A stretch of DNA of 64,000 nucleotides from NCBI GenBank assembly GCA_963681505.1, contig OY811981.1:6430307-6494306 (forward strand). The letters run 5' to 3'. This DNA is from Eunapius fragilis (lineage: Eukaryota; Porifera; Demospongiae; Spongillida; Spongillidae). Both the position numbers and the translations under genes were made by a program. The notes beneath the pieces are model-generated. The model saw only the letters and a list, made by a program, of their open reading frames with translations. It had not been told where the DNA came from and searched no databases. This document shows positions 22,746 through 49,000 of this stretch, piece after piece (the first letter of the stretch is position 1; the number at the start of each line of letters is the position of its first letter).

Positions 22746-23453
22746 ACATAATTTGGCAAAAAATAATAATAATAAAATGTAATAATAAACATTATTTATA
22801 TTACGTAATTGGGGTTCTTCCCTTGTAGCACACGAGCATGCGCTTTGTTCAGCTTGAACCGACTGATAATCCATATAGCGGAAGCATATGGCTAATATGT
22901 GTGAAACGCGAAGGACGTGGAACGACGTGGCCTCACCCATACATAGGCGGTCATCTTGCATTCTTGTGTTTTTTTTTCAAATTGAATTCTAAATGATTTT
23001 TAAGAATTTGAATTGTAATTTTCACCAATAACTGTTATACAAAAATAAAGGTTATACAAAAGCAATAGTTTAATTATATTGCCGGGTTTAATAACTACAA
23101 TATTTTTCGCATCCGTCATCCCAAGCATAATAATACAAAAAAATAAACCAATGATGGCCCAGCTCAGGGAAGGGGGCTCTCTTGGCAATGATTTAATTAT
23201 AACCGCAAGCCGCAAATTAGCTGACCCACGGTACTACCATGCAATCATGCACACTGCAGCACACGTTAACGATGAAGAGAATTCAGTAACCGTTTTTTTT
23301 TTTTTTTGTGTGTGTACCAAAGCAATCAGATGAATGGTACAATGTATAAGTAAACTACTGTGATTTGTGTTTCCATATATCATCGCGTGATTTAATGCAA
23401 TTCATAAACAGCCGTTTCAAATGGTTACGTCACAAATCATTTTCCAAAACAGT
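22746..23453. promoter_or_regulatory. Head-to-head TEX2/FOXRED2 intergenic promoter
   Basis: There are 708 bp between the two start codons. Two ACGTGG boxes (22915-22920 and 22925-22930) are spaced exactly 10 bp apart; ACGTG is the core bound by the unfolded-protein-response factors XBP1 and ATF6. A TTACGTCA CRE-like site lies just upstream of the FOXRED2 ATG (about 23424). On the TEX2 side, CAAGATGACCGCC near 22950 resembles a YY1-type initiator. If TEX2 really starts at an upstream ATG, the ACGTGG boxes would be transcribed. Confidence 0.5.
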
Positions 23454-37844
<14,391 letters not shown>

Positions 37845-38074
37845 AGAGAGTTTTGCCTTCCTTTATGTCTGTACAATCATATGACATTTAGATGCTAGAA
37901 AAACATGCTTGAAAATATAATACGGGCAGTGGTGCTAAATGTACTTGGTGGACAAATATAGATTTTCTCATAAATTTGTTTTTGAAGTACAGTATCCTTT
38001 AAAAGGGCCAACTCTAACATGAATACTGCCAAAGACGTGTTCATGCAAAAAAACAATGATGTAGAAGAGGCTGG

Positions 38075-38232
38075 ACCTCACGGACCTCATGGGCCTCATG
38101 GACCTCATGGACGTCATGGACCTCATGGACCTCATGGACCTCATGGACCTCATGGACCTCTGGGCCTCATGGGGCTCACGGGCCTCATGGACCTCATGGA
38201 CCTCTGGGCCTCATGGGGCTCACAGGCCTCAT
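38075..38232. repeat. GGACCTCAT minisatellite downstream of FOXRED2
   Basis: About 17 units of the 9-mer GGACCTCAT and variants start 230 bp after the FOXRED2 stop. The array could lie in its 3' UTR. Confidence 0.9.
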
Positions 38233-40077
38233 GAAATGGCAATAATCAATCTGCATGTAGTGCAAACCTGCACAATGAACAGTAATATGATGCCTGACTG
38301 AATTTTTTTTTGGTGTTGCCGCAGCACCAAACCCACATGTGTTGGCCCTCTGTAAACTTGGTGATGAGGTAGTTTGCATTGAGGACCGCACACTAACACA
38401 ATTTGTGTTAACAATTTATGTATGCTAGCACTACAGCTACACAGCGAAAAAAACGTGTCAAATCAATTATTGATTCACAATTGATTTGATAGTAAAATCA
38501 AGCGCAAATCAGGCGCATTTGATTTTACTGCCGTGAAATCATGCGTTGATTTAACAATTGATTAAAAATCCGTTGTGAAATCAGTAATTGCGTTTGCTAT
38601 TTAGGCGGCGTTATTTGTGTTTACAAAAAAAGCAACTCATATTTTTCCGATCAGGTGTATGCCGCTTGACCACTTGAGATGAGACATGGCGAAAACTTTG
38701 AGACTTTTTATTTAACCTCAGCAAAACGTTACTGACAAGGGTCAAAGTACAATTGTACTTTTAATCACAACTGATACGCATGTTATAACATGAATGGGTC
38801 TTTAAGGGATACATAAGGCGTTAAGTTCGATGGCACGCTCGCATTTAACGCACGCTCAGCGCAGAGAATCGATGAGCGATCCGGAGCCTGGCCTGAGAAG
38901 GAATTTCCGCCTGATTTATTGACCTTTTATAATACGGGTATACGAAGAGGTGGCAACTCCGTAATCTGTCAACACAAGGTTTTTAGGTAGTTGACAAAAT
39001 CGCTTTGGCGTGTCCCGGTGTCCGTAAATAAACTACAGGCTAGAAGTTAGAAAAGAAGCGAAGAAACTTCCTATGAATTGAGTGGCTAATCCGACTTCAT
39101 TACTTATTAAAAGACAACTGCATGGTTGTAAAATACCCTAATTTCAAGCTACTTCACGATCCATTCATGATCATCTATATATCAGGCATTAAAATTTTGG
39201 AAATGAATCTTGGATTTTGCTTGTTGCAGCACAATCAACATAATAGCATTTAAATTTACTTCAGCTAGGCCGCGCGCGGTTCGAATTCATCATACTAGAA
39301 AGTTTCAGGAAGTTTAGGTGATGCCCAAGTGGTGCTTTAACGGTCAAGGCGTTGTGTTTTGGCGTGCTCCAAAACAGGTATTTTATGATTAATTTATTAT
39401 TTTAATGCTTGAGCCTGTAATACAAAACACAACCAAGTAGTCCTTTTTATTTTTGCAATAGTGTTTTATGACTACTCAATTTACCACACACCCATTCATC
39501 GAAGCACATACATTGACTTGTAAATAAAAGCTACGTGAAGACATAGCAGATCGTTCTATTTTTATTGTTATAGAAGACTGAATTGTCATAAGTGGTGCCC
39601 ATGCCACACGTACGTCGACCTTTCCAAACCATTTTTATTCGTATTTAAATTGAATGGAATCCTCTTTGAAATATAGAATGGCGCTAAACGACCGGGAAAA
39701 TTGCTCTGACTTTGATAATCAATATCTTGATTATCGATTAAGTCGATCTGCAGATTCCCATTGCAACACAGGACTCCTTCGGGTACTCGCAATTATTACG
39801 ACGGTTCTTCTTTCACTTAATTTACGTATTTTTAACCCTGAAGGTTTCTGAACTTTGGTATAGACGAGGGCTCACAGTGTGTAAGAATAGAATTAAATAC
39901 AGAATTGATGTGGCAATAAGTGCTGCAACTATGAACTGATGGCGTGGGTTGTTTAGCTCGGAAGATATGTGGGTGGTTTGAAATAGATGGTATTTCATAG
40001 TGGTTTTATTGAAAATAGCACAAGCCTGGTTGTCATTAAACGTCCCAAATGGCACACAATGAAACAGCTAATTTTAT
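38233..40077. other. Intergenic DNA without a recognisable gene
   Basis: Near 38440-38590 is a sequence with a CACAGC-AAAAAA end and ATTGATTTGA inverted motifs. It resembles the end of the MITE at 50418 but lacks a clear second end. From 38600 to 40070 only short interrupted frames are present. Confidence 0.45.
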
Positions 40078-40290
40078 AGTTAAAAAACTAGCAACAGAGT
40101 GGAGAAGGGAGTTCTCCCTACTTTATGTACAATCATCACGGATATAAGTAAGCACTAGACTGTTGGAAAAACCTGGTATTTAAAATATAACTGTAGTGAA
40201 AGGGCACTGGAACTGAATGTACGTGGTGGACAAAATTTAGAAGATTTCCGCATAAGTGTATTTTGAAGTGCGGTACATGTAGGCGTTTAA
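40078..40290 (+). pseudogene. Degenerate copy of the FOXRED2 last exon and 3' flank
   Basis: The segment resembles 37798-38005. Shared strings include GAGTGGAGAAGG, TTTATGT-GTACAATCAT, GAATGTAC-TGGTGGACAAA and TTTTGAAGT-CGGTAC, in the same order and spacing, with many substitutions. Only the end of the last exon and the 3' flank are represented, so it cannot code. It looks like an old local duplication about 2.3 kb downstream of the gene. Confidence 0.5.
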
Positions 40291-40505
40291 AGAAGTTATA
40301 TTTTATAATTATCTTCGGTGTGCTCACGTGGTTGCAAATTCGGTAAATGTACAAGTTTTAAAGCGAGGAGAGTAGGGATCATTCTACGCTCAGTGTGAAA
40401 AATCCATTATACCGACGCATAAGTCTTGCATGCCATGCATTACATATTATATGGCATTGTTCAAAACATTCGTTACGATTCAATTAATATATTATATTCG
40501 GTATC

Positions 40506-43383
40506 AGGAACTACGATAGTAGTTCCTATATAGGAATTGACCCGGGTCGTGAAATCATTAAAAAACGCGACCAGCGTATAACTCGCGTAGTAAGAAACGG
40601 ATAGTTTAGCTCTTTGTTCCTATCGATCCAGAAGGCAAAGACGGTCATTTCAATGTTTTGTTCCAGTCTTCAAACTGTTTGCTTTAAGAGAACAAAAAAG
40701 TTCGTGTTTTACCTCGTCCCCATGCCAATTCTTCTCCATCGTCGTCGTCGTCGTCTTCTTCTAATTCTCGGGTGAGTATAACTCCGGATAGGAATGGTAA
40801 AAAATGGATGTGGCTACTTCTTACATATGTGTTCTCCTATCTGTGCTGATGACTATATTAATTGATTACCGATTTCCTTGGGTTTTTTTTTTCTCTAGCA
40901 ATAGAAGCGCTGAAGTCACCCCGTTCTTTCCCGCCAGATTTGATTAGCTCTGAAAGCGGGCTGCGCAGAACTAGAAGTAATAAATCAGCCCTATAGATGG
41001 TTTCGTCTAGAGCTATGGATAGTATTTTGAAAAGCGTTGTATTTTCTCATAATATCGTAAGACAAGTAAGATATGTGGCTCGCAAAACAAGTGTCGTTTA
41101 ATGAGATGCGGCTATAGAATAATTTTTGGTGGCTCATCGTGAATTACGGTATCGTTAAATTATCCAACCTATAATGTCCAGCCGCAAACAGCCGTGCAAC
41201 AGAGATTCCCTTATTTTCATATGACGAACGTTTTATGGCGATTACACAACAGTGACATGTATGTTACATATAGCCGCCAAGCCTGCTGCGCCACATACTG
41301 CGATTGACTTAAAACATATACGCGCTTTCAATACAGTTATGCACATACATTGATATCGCAGTTGTTTTGTATGGCCCACACTTAGGGTTTATTGTATTCC
41401 GTCACTGTACCGTAGCCTGGGTTTCTCTGTGTAGACCCTTGGGTACCGTTTGTTGATGGAAGGGATTTCCCGTTAGTTCCGAGTCCGGCCGCTCCACAGG
41501 GAATCAGTTGCCTCGATACGGGTCCGCTGCTCTTCGCGCGCGACGAAGCAAAGTTCCCCATATTTTTAAAAATCAGTCTATACTCCGGTGACGGAAATAA
41601 CCTGTCACTGAAATCATCTATTCACATGTATACATCAGTGTATGCACTTCCTCCGCCGCTGGGGCATCAGTGTTTTCATACATGATACATGAGTACTCTT
41701 GGGGGAAAAGTTATCACTATGCTCAGTAAGTGTTTTTAGCAGCTTACTGAGGTGAAGGGACTGACCTACCTGCATGCAGATATGCAGCCTTCATGCATGC
41801 ATGCATGCATGGCTTTTGGGATTGTGTATGAGACATATGTGGACACTGCTCCATCACATGCATGCATTTAGTGGACGAGCAATGCATTCATGGTAGTTTA
41901 TGGAGGGCCATTCATCTTCCAGGATCAGATATATAGTGCTATAGAGATGGATGATGGCATCTCATTCACCTTCGGGGCCGTACAGCTACTCCTGTATAGA
42001 GAAGATGGTGCATAGCATCTCATTAGATGCTGGCTCTATAAGAGGATGGCGGCATCTCTTTAGATGATGGGTGCATGCAGATGTGTTCGCATGTAATAAA
42101 ACACTGCTATTAATAGCTTCACTGAATAAAAAATATGTAGTGGCAAATTCTGATGTGCCTTGTTTTAATTGGTCTTCTTGGCAAGTTGCACTGCCTTATG
42201 AAGTACTCCAGAGATGAGAAATCCCCTGTGTGGGCTCAACATGAACAGAAAATAAGTGTGGCTCTTTCCAAAGCTTTTATTATACAGCTGCAACAGTCGC
42301 ATCAGCAGCAAATCCTTCATGCAGATGGAAAAATCACATCAGTGAACAGCAAATTTATCACATGCAGCAAATGTTACAAGTCCAAAGCTTTTTAATTAAC
42401 TGTTAGAGCAACTCCAAACGTCACAACATTTGGGGTGGATCTATACTCCGTCTTCAGCCTGTAATGGCTATAAAGTACTTGAAGGCAGAAGCTGCATGAA
42501 ACAGCCTAAGCTGAGGGGCATGCAGGGGTGGATTTGAGATTTATCATTATGTAGGCACCTATTGATTATCACGCAACATTGTTTCATTTTATGTGAGTGC
42601 TAATCAGGAACTACGTTAGTAGTTCCTATATAGGAATTGACCCGGGTCGTGAATCAGGAACTACTATCGTGAAATCATTAAAAACGCGACCTGCGTATAA
42701 CTCGGGTACCAAGAAACGGATAGTTTAGCTCTTTTTTGCTATCGACAAATTAATGATATTTTTGATTTGGTAAAGGGAATTATATTCCCAGGGTTCATTG
42801 ACATAGTTAGTGTGCAATAATAACCAAATTATGGCATTCAAAGACAGTCATTTTAATGTTTTGTTACAGTCTTTAAACTGTTTGCTTTAAGAGAACAAAA
42901 AAGCTCGTGTTTTATCTCGTCCCCATGCCAATTCTTCTCCGTCGTTGTCGTCTTCTAATTCTTTTTCTCGGGTGAGTATAACTCGGGATAGGAAGGGTTT
43001 TAGAGAGCGCAAATTATACCAATCGCTTTACAATTTTCTGGAAGGACATCTTCGGGTATCAGATATATGAATAAAGCATGAAACTGACATACCTAATCAT
43101 TACGTAATGCGGAGTGCTAAAATGAAGCGTTCCCATACCAACGTTCACGTATAATTAGAATTTTGCAGGTGGGAATTTCATGTGATCGCATTTGACCACA
43201 CTTTTGGCTAGCGAAGTTGTTTTTGTCAAAATGCCTTCACGTCAACAAAAGAGGAGAGCTAAACGACGAGAGGAACACCTCCAAAGTCGAGACGCTCGAC
43301 GAGTTAGAGTTCTCGCGTTCGGTACAATGCTGATCCTGAACAAAAGCAGGCGTCTGCTCGTGACGGTAATTGAAGTGGGGGGT

Positions 43384-43419
<36 letters not shown>

Positions 43420-44556
43420 GGACGGACGGGAACTGCATAAGTACCCGATATTCAATTAACGAGGCTACGTCATAACTATAACTGGTGAGCACTTGCCAGT
43501 ATTCGCAGATATCATCGACAATAAAATTAAAAATAGAGGAAACAAGTAAAGAAAAACATTCTCTAACGAGAAAGTTGGTGGGATATAGGAATTGGAGGCA
43601 AAGGTGGTGTAAAAAGGAGGGGAACAAGGTTTTGAGAAAAGGGTAAGGAGATAAATCCTATATTTAGCACTTCTTTTGATTCTGTTACATTTACATGTGC
43701 TAAATATAGGATTTTTGTCTCATTTTCCTTTTCTCAAAACCTTGTTCCCCTCCTTTTTACACCACCTTTGCCTCCAATTCCTATATCCCACCAACTTTCT
43801 CGTTAGAGAATGTTTTTCTTTACTTGTATAATTAAAAGCGCGACCCGCGTATAACTCGCGTAGTAAGAAACGGATAGTTTAGCTCTTTGTTGCTATCGAA
43901 CCAGGAGGCAAAGACGGTCATTTTATTCCAGTCCTCAAACTGTTTGCTTTAAGAGAACGTGTTTATTCTCGTCCCCAGGCCAATTCTCCGTCGTCGTCGT
44001 CGTCGTCTTCTTCTAATTCTTCTCGGGTGAGTATAACTCGGGATAGGAATGGTTTTAAAGAGCGCAAATTACACCAATCGCTTTAGAATCTCCTAGAAGG
44101 ATACCTTCAGGTATCAAGATATATGAATAAAGCATGAAACTGACAAACGTAATCATTACGTAATGCGGAGTGCTATATTGAAGCGTTCCCATGGCAACAT
44201 TCACATATAACTAGAATTATGCAGCGTTGTAATAGGTGGGGGGAATTCACCACTTTTGGCTAGCGAAGTTGTTTTTGTCAAAATGCCTTCACGTCAACAA
44301 AAGAGGAGAGCTAAACGACGAGAGGAATACCTCTAAAATCGAGACAGTCGACGAGTTAGAGTCCTCCCGTGTTTGGCCCGGTACAATGCTGATCCTGAAC
44401 AAAAGCGGGCATCTGCTCGTGACGGTAATTGAAGTGGGGGGGGGGGAACTGCATAAGTGCCCGATCTTCAATTAAAGAGGTTACGTCACAACTATAACTT
44501 GTCAGCACTTGCCAGTATTCGCAGATATCTCGACAATAAATTTTAAAATAGAGGAA
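40506..44556 (+). repeat. Three-copy dispersed repeat (non-autonomous TE cluster)
   Basis: Related segments begin near 40506, 42607 and 43838. Each shares GCGTATAACTCGCGTAGTAA, AAACGGATAGTTTAGCTC, CAAACTGTTTGCTTTAAG and a TCGTCGTC...TTCTAATTCT tract ending CTCGGGTGAGTATAAC. The first two start with the small palindrome GGAACTAC-GTAGTTCC. The second and third extend into a short frame, MPSRQQKRRAKRREE (43231 and 44282), followed out of frame by YNADPEQK-ASARD. That motif resembles repeats I recall next to helicase-type transposon proteins in sponge genomes. No intact transposase is present. Between the first two copies (40800-42600) I see no gene. A G-run of more than 35 lies at 43381-43418. 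Confidence 0.6.
43542..43827. mobile_element. Palindromic MITE, ACAAGTAA family (copy 1)
   Basis: The two ends ACAAGTAAAGAAAAACATTC and its complement are joined by near-perfect inverted arms of about 140 bp. The arms contain AACGAGAAAGTTGGTGGGAT and AAATCCTATATTTAGCAC. The element is non-coding. Confidence 0.8.
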
Positions 44557-44830
44557 ACAAGTAAAGAAAAGCATTCTCTAACGAGAAAGTTGGTGGGATA
44601 TAGGAATTGGAGACAAAAGTGGTGTAAAAAGGAAGGGAACAAGGTTTTGGGAAAAGAAAAATGAGACAAAAATCCTATATTTAGCACATATAAATGTAAC
44701 AGAACCAAAAGAAGTGCTAAATATAGGATTTTTGTCTCACCTTTCTTTTCCTAAAACCTTGTTCCATTCCTTTTTACACCACCTTTGCCTCCACCAAATT
44801 TCTCGTTAGAGAATGTTTTTCCTTACTTGT
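44557..44830. mobile_element. Palindromic MITE, ACAAGTAA family (copy 2)
   Basis: Same architecture and most of the same sequence as the copy at 43542. It sits at the equivalent place in the neighbouring repeat copy, so the pair probably arose by duplication of one insertion. Confidence 0.8.
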
Positions 44831-46088
44831 AGATACACAAACTGCTCCCAAACTACTGCATGTGTACATATCAACGGTGCTTCAATTTTCTGAATTCGCG
44901 GGACGATAAATCATAAGGAAATCCAACATTTCATGTATTAAATCTACTCATTAATTTTCGGTCTTTTTTCCCTGTGGTGGGCGTAATTATAAGTTGCATA
45001 GGGGAATGTACCGTAGCGTTCAAGCGACATAAGTTCGCTCAGATAGCTAAGAAGTTGTACTCCCTTCAAATCGAATGGCTATAGTTTACAACGTAGTATA
45101 GTGAGCATTAAATAATGAGCGCAGCTTTGGTCTATATAGATTATTCCGCATGTGATTTGTTCTGCAGTCCGGGCGGTGCCAAACCCTGCACCAATATAGC
45201 TCTCTCATGTTTGATATCGATGTGAAGTACGTCCTCCCTTCTCGCTTTGAATTAACGTCGGTGCTCCATTGTTATAACTAACTCCACCCACATTCTCACG
45301 CAAATGCATGTGAGCACGATTGCGCAAGTACAGCAATCCTTTTTAAGGACATTAATTGGAATCAGCCGGTGTTCAGCAAAGATAACGGGAAAAACAGTAA
45401 GTCAAAATCCTTACCCTGTAACGGGCCCGTTGCATTTGTCGGCCGGGATGGCGGATGGGCGTTTGTAAGCTTGGATCTAACCCATTTGAACTCACCAGCT
45501 GTGGCCTGGTAAATTCTTCTGTGCTGTAGTTCGCTCAGGTCCGTCGCTGCTTTGTGTACTCGCCATATACAATGTACGCGATAATAAACATTCATGCATG
45601 CATGTATATCTATGTATATGGCAATATCGTTATTGTACTAGATTTGCTCTTCCAAGTGCTATTGTGCAAGATCAGATGCAAAGGGATGGACGACGTTTGG
45701 GAGGAGCTTGCATGTGTACATAGTGGGAATGTAGGGGGAGTAAAGGTGACATACTACTGTGTGTGCTCAGGTGACCGTAAGTGTATTGAGTGGTATTTCA
45801 AAAGTAAACAACGAATAACGGAAACATTAAATTACAAATGTGTATACATAAATGGCAAAGTTGGCTCATATTTGTTGCTGTGATGTCTCATGTGGCAAAT
45901 AATTTACTGATGGTACCAAATAATTGCGGAGATCATAGATTAGTGTACACGCAGTACTAAAGTATGCCCAATATGATCCTTAATTATTCCACTTCTTACT
46001 GATAATGGCATTGCTAAAGTTTTTCACAACTTTCTCATATTCATTACCCAGCTAGCCAAACCTTTACAGTCACCACTCCAAACCAACA
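44831..46088. other. Upstream region of the beta-helix/multi-TM gene
   Basis: No conserved gene is recognised. A minus-strand frame at 45362-45595 has a plausible GTAAGG donor after LQ near 45415 but no recognisable partner exons. The stretch just before 46089 should hold the promoter of copy B; no TATA box or known element stands out. Confidence 0.4.
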
Positions 46089-49000
46089 ATGGCGGATGGA
46101 CACCTGTACCTGTGCATAACCATATGTTGCTTTTTTGCAAATGGAAGGTCACAAGGTTACTATAATGTATCTTCAAATATGGATGAATATTCATCTCTTG
46201 CTATACAGTCAAACACCACGTTTTATTTCTTGAATGGATCACATGAGCTAAGTTACAGTTTTGTTTTTCAAGATGTTGAAAACATCAGCCTAGTAGGTAC
46301 TGGAGGGGTTAAAATCAAACCTTACAGCTCAGATTCAGCTGCAGATGTTTATGAACCTTTCAGCAGAATTGTGTGCACCAACCTTTCATCAGGGTTTTCA
46401 TTTTTTAACGTTACCAATGTGTTCATTGCAAATATTACCTTTGCTAACTGTGGTTCCAACAGTAGACTTGCAGCAGCAATTTCATTTTTCTTCCCTTATA
46501 CTTTTGTGATCGATACTGTTTCCATTGTGAATACAACAGGGTATGGAATACTCCAGGAGGGTCCAAATCCAACACAGCTGCAGTATGATAGCATTATATG
46601 GCCACTGCCATTAGCTACTATTACAAGGTCTTCGTTCATTATAATTGATGGTACTGCCATAAGCTTCAATTCACTCAGTCAATTAAGTATTTCTGACTCC
46701 AAATTCATTGGCACTACATATGGAATCACCGCAGTAAACAGTTCCCAGCTATATCTTACAAATTGTACTTTCTTCAGCTCTACTGTGAGTCTTACGACAG
46801 TCGCATCTCCTACGTGGGGGCTTCCTTTTTTTGTGTATGTAGATCATTGCAACTTCATAAACTCCTTCATTGGTTATAGAAGTGTGGGAGCTATCACTGA
46901 GCTAAATGATTGCACATTTTACAACACAACTACTGCCATCTCCACATTTGGAACCATCACATTTATATGCATGCAGTGCACCTTTGAGAATTGTGCTACA
47001 GGAATCAATGCAAGCTTATCATATTTCACAATAATCAGTCAAAGTAAATTTGATAATGTCAAACTTCCAACACATTTTGTGTCCCTTTATGAGGCTGCTA
47101 TTATAGATTCAAGATTCAATAATTATATCAATGCTGGTTTGTACATATACTCACTTGTTGTTATTGAAAACTCAAACTTTTCAAACAGCAGAAGTTCTAG
47201 TATCTATGCCATTGAAAGTGTAATACTATTTTTGAAGAATATCAGCTTCTCTAACGGATACAGCATTGGATATGGAGGAGCGCTGTACCTCAGTGCTAGC
47301 TCTATTGTATTCTATGCTCCTGTAAGAGTGTCCTTTGTCAATAACACAGCACAGTTGGGTGGAGGAGCTATCTACAGCGAATACCAAAACAGCAATCTCT
47401 ACTGCTTCTTTAGAATTATTGATGAAACTGGAACCTTAAGTTCACCTGGAGTCCAACTTTACTTCAAAGGTAACAGAGCTGGAGAAGTAGGTAGGGATAT
47501 ATATGCAAGTCTAAACTGCACACCCAGTGATAGCTATGCTCCACTCTATGACACTAACAACAAAACAAACCTGGACATCCTGAAACTTCTAAGTGCATCT
47601 AATGACTCTCTAAGCTCATCTAACGACTCTCTTGATATTGCAGCAGATCCACTTGTTGTATGCATGTCATATGGAACTATAAATCAATGTTCCAACAATC
47701 AGTCTGAACCACTCACAATTCTCCTTCATCCAGGCCAGACCAAAACTATATCGCTCACCACAATGGATGAATACAATGGCACAACTCCATCTCTTATTTT
47801 TTTCACTTACCCCGATGGTTCCGTATATGACACAATCAGAACAAAGACAACTGGAAGTGACTATGTCATTAAAAATGAGCTCAGTGCCACATTCAGCCTC
47901 GTACCTCAGGTGTTGTTCATATCAGGCTCTACCTCAGGCTACACAATGCTGCAGATTTCCACTATGGACAGCCATTGTCCTCAAGGCTTTACCTTGAATG
48001 CAGAAACATCCGTTTGTGAATGCATCACACTATTTATAAAGAAAAACGTAAAATGCAACCTTCTTGATGTGACGATCTCAAAACCATTGCACAGTTGGAT
48101 TGGGAACACATCAGATGGTGGCGTTTTATTCTATGAGTCATGTTCACCTGACTACTGCAACACAAACACCACAGTGAAATTTGACGCTCCGGACGAACAA
48201 TGCAACAACGACCATAGTGGTGTGCTGTGTGGTGGATGTGCACACGGCTACAGCGAAGTATTTGGAGAGCCCCTGTGCAAAAAATGTTCCAACATGTATC
48301 TGCTCCTCCTCATCCCATTTGCCCTCATGGGGATGGCCCTGGTTGCCCTCCTCATCATACTCAACATGACAGTTTCCAATGGAATGCTGAATGGGTTTAT
48401 CTTTTATGCAAATATCATTAAGATCAATGACGAAATATTCCGGCCAACTTACAGCACAAGTGCAACCACCGCTGTTCTATCGACGTTCATCTCATGGCTC
48501 AACCTGGATTTGGGCATTGTCACCTGTTTCTACGACGGCATGAGTGTGCGTGGTAAGATGTGGGCACAGTTTGCATTCCCAGCATACATCTTCTCATTGG
48601 TGGGAGCCATCGTCCTGGTAGGGAGGTACTCTGCCCGGGTGTCCAGGCTGTGCAGGCACAACGTGGTGCCTGTCATGGCAACGCTCATCCTGATGTCATA
48701 CACAAAGCTCCTCAAAGCATCCATTCACATCTTCTCTCGTGCAGTGGTCCTCGTGGAGCACAACAGCACCCTTGGTAACAACGTGGTCTGGAGGTACGAT
48801 GGAAATATTGGCTATTTCAGAGGTGGCCATTTGCAGCTGTTCATAGCTGCTGTCCTACTGGTTGCCCTGTTCATCGTACCGTACATGCTGCTCATGCTGC
48901 TGTCCTCGTGTGCAGTGACAAAGTCTCATTGGAAGATACTCTGTTGGTTCAACAAGATAAAACCATTTATTGACAGCTACGAAGGTCCCTATATTAGTCG

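Noticed and set aside
22746-22961. N-terminal extension of TEX2 from the in-frame ATG at 22961
   Set aside because: The extension lacks conservation or domain features and overlaps promoter-like motifs. I kept 22745 as the start but cannot exclude the longer form.
45362-45883. Possible first exon (minus) or small gene (plus) before the beta-helix gene
   Set aside because: Frames are short, with no recognisable similarity and only one plausible donor. This is not enough to call a gene.
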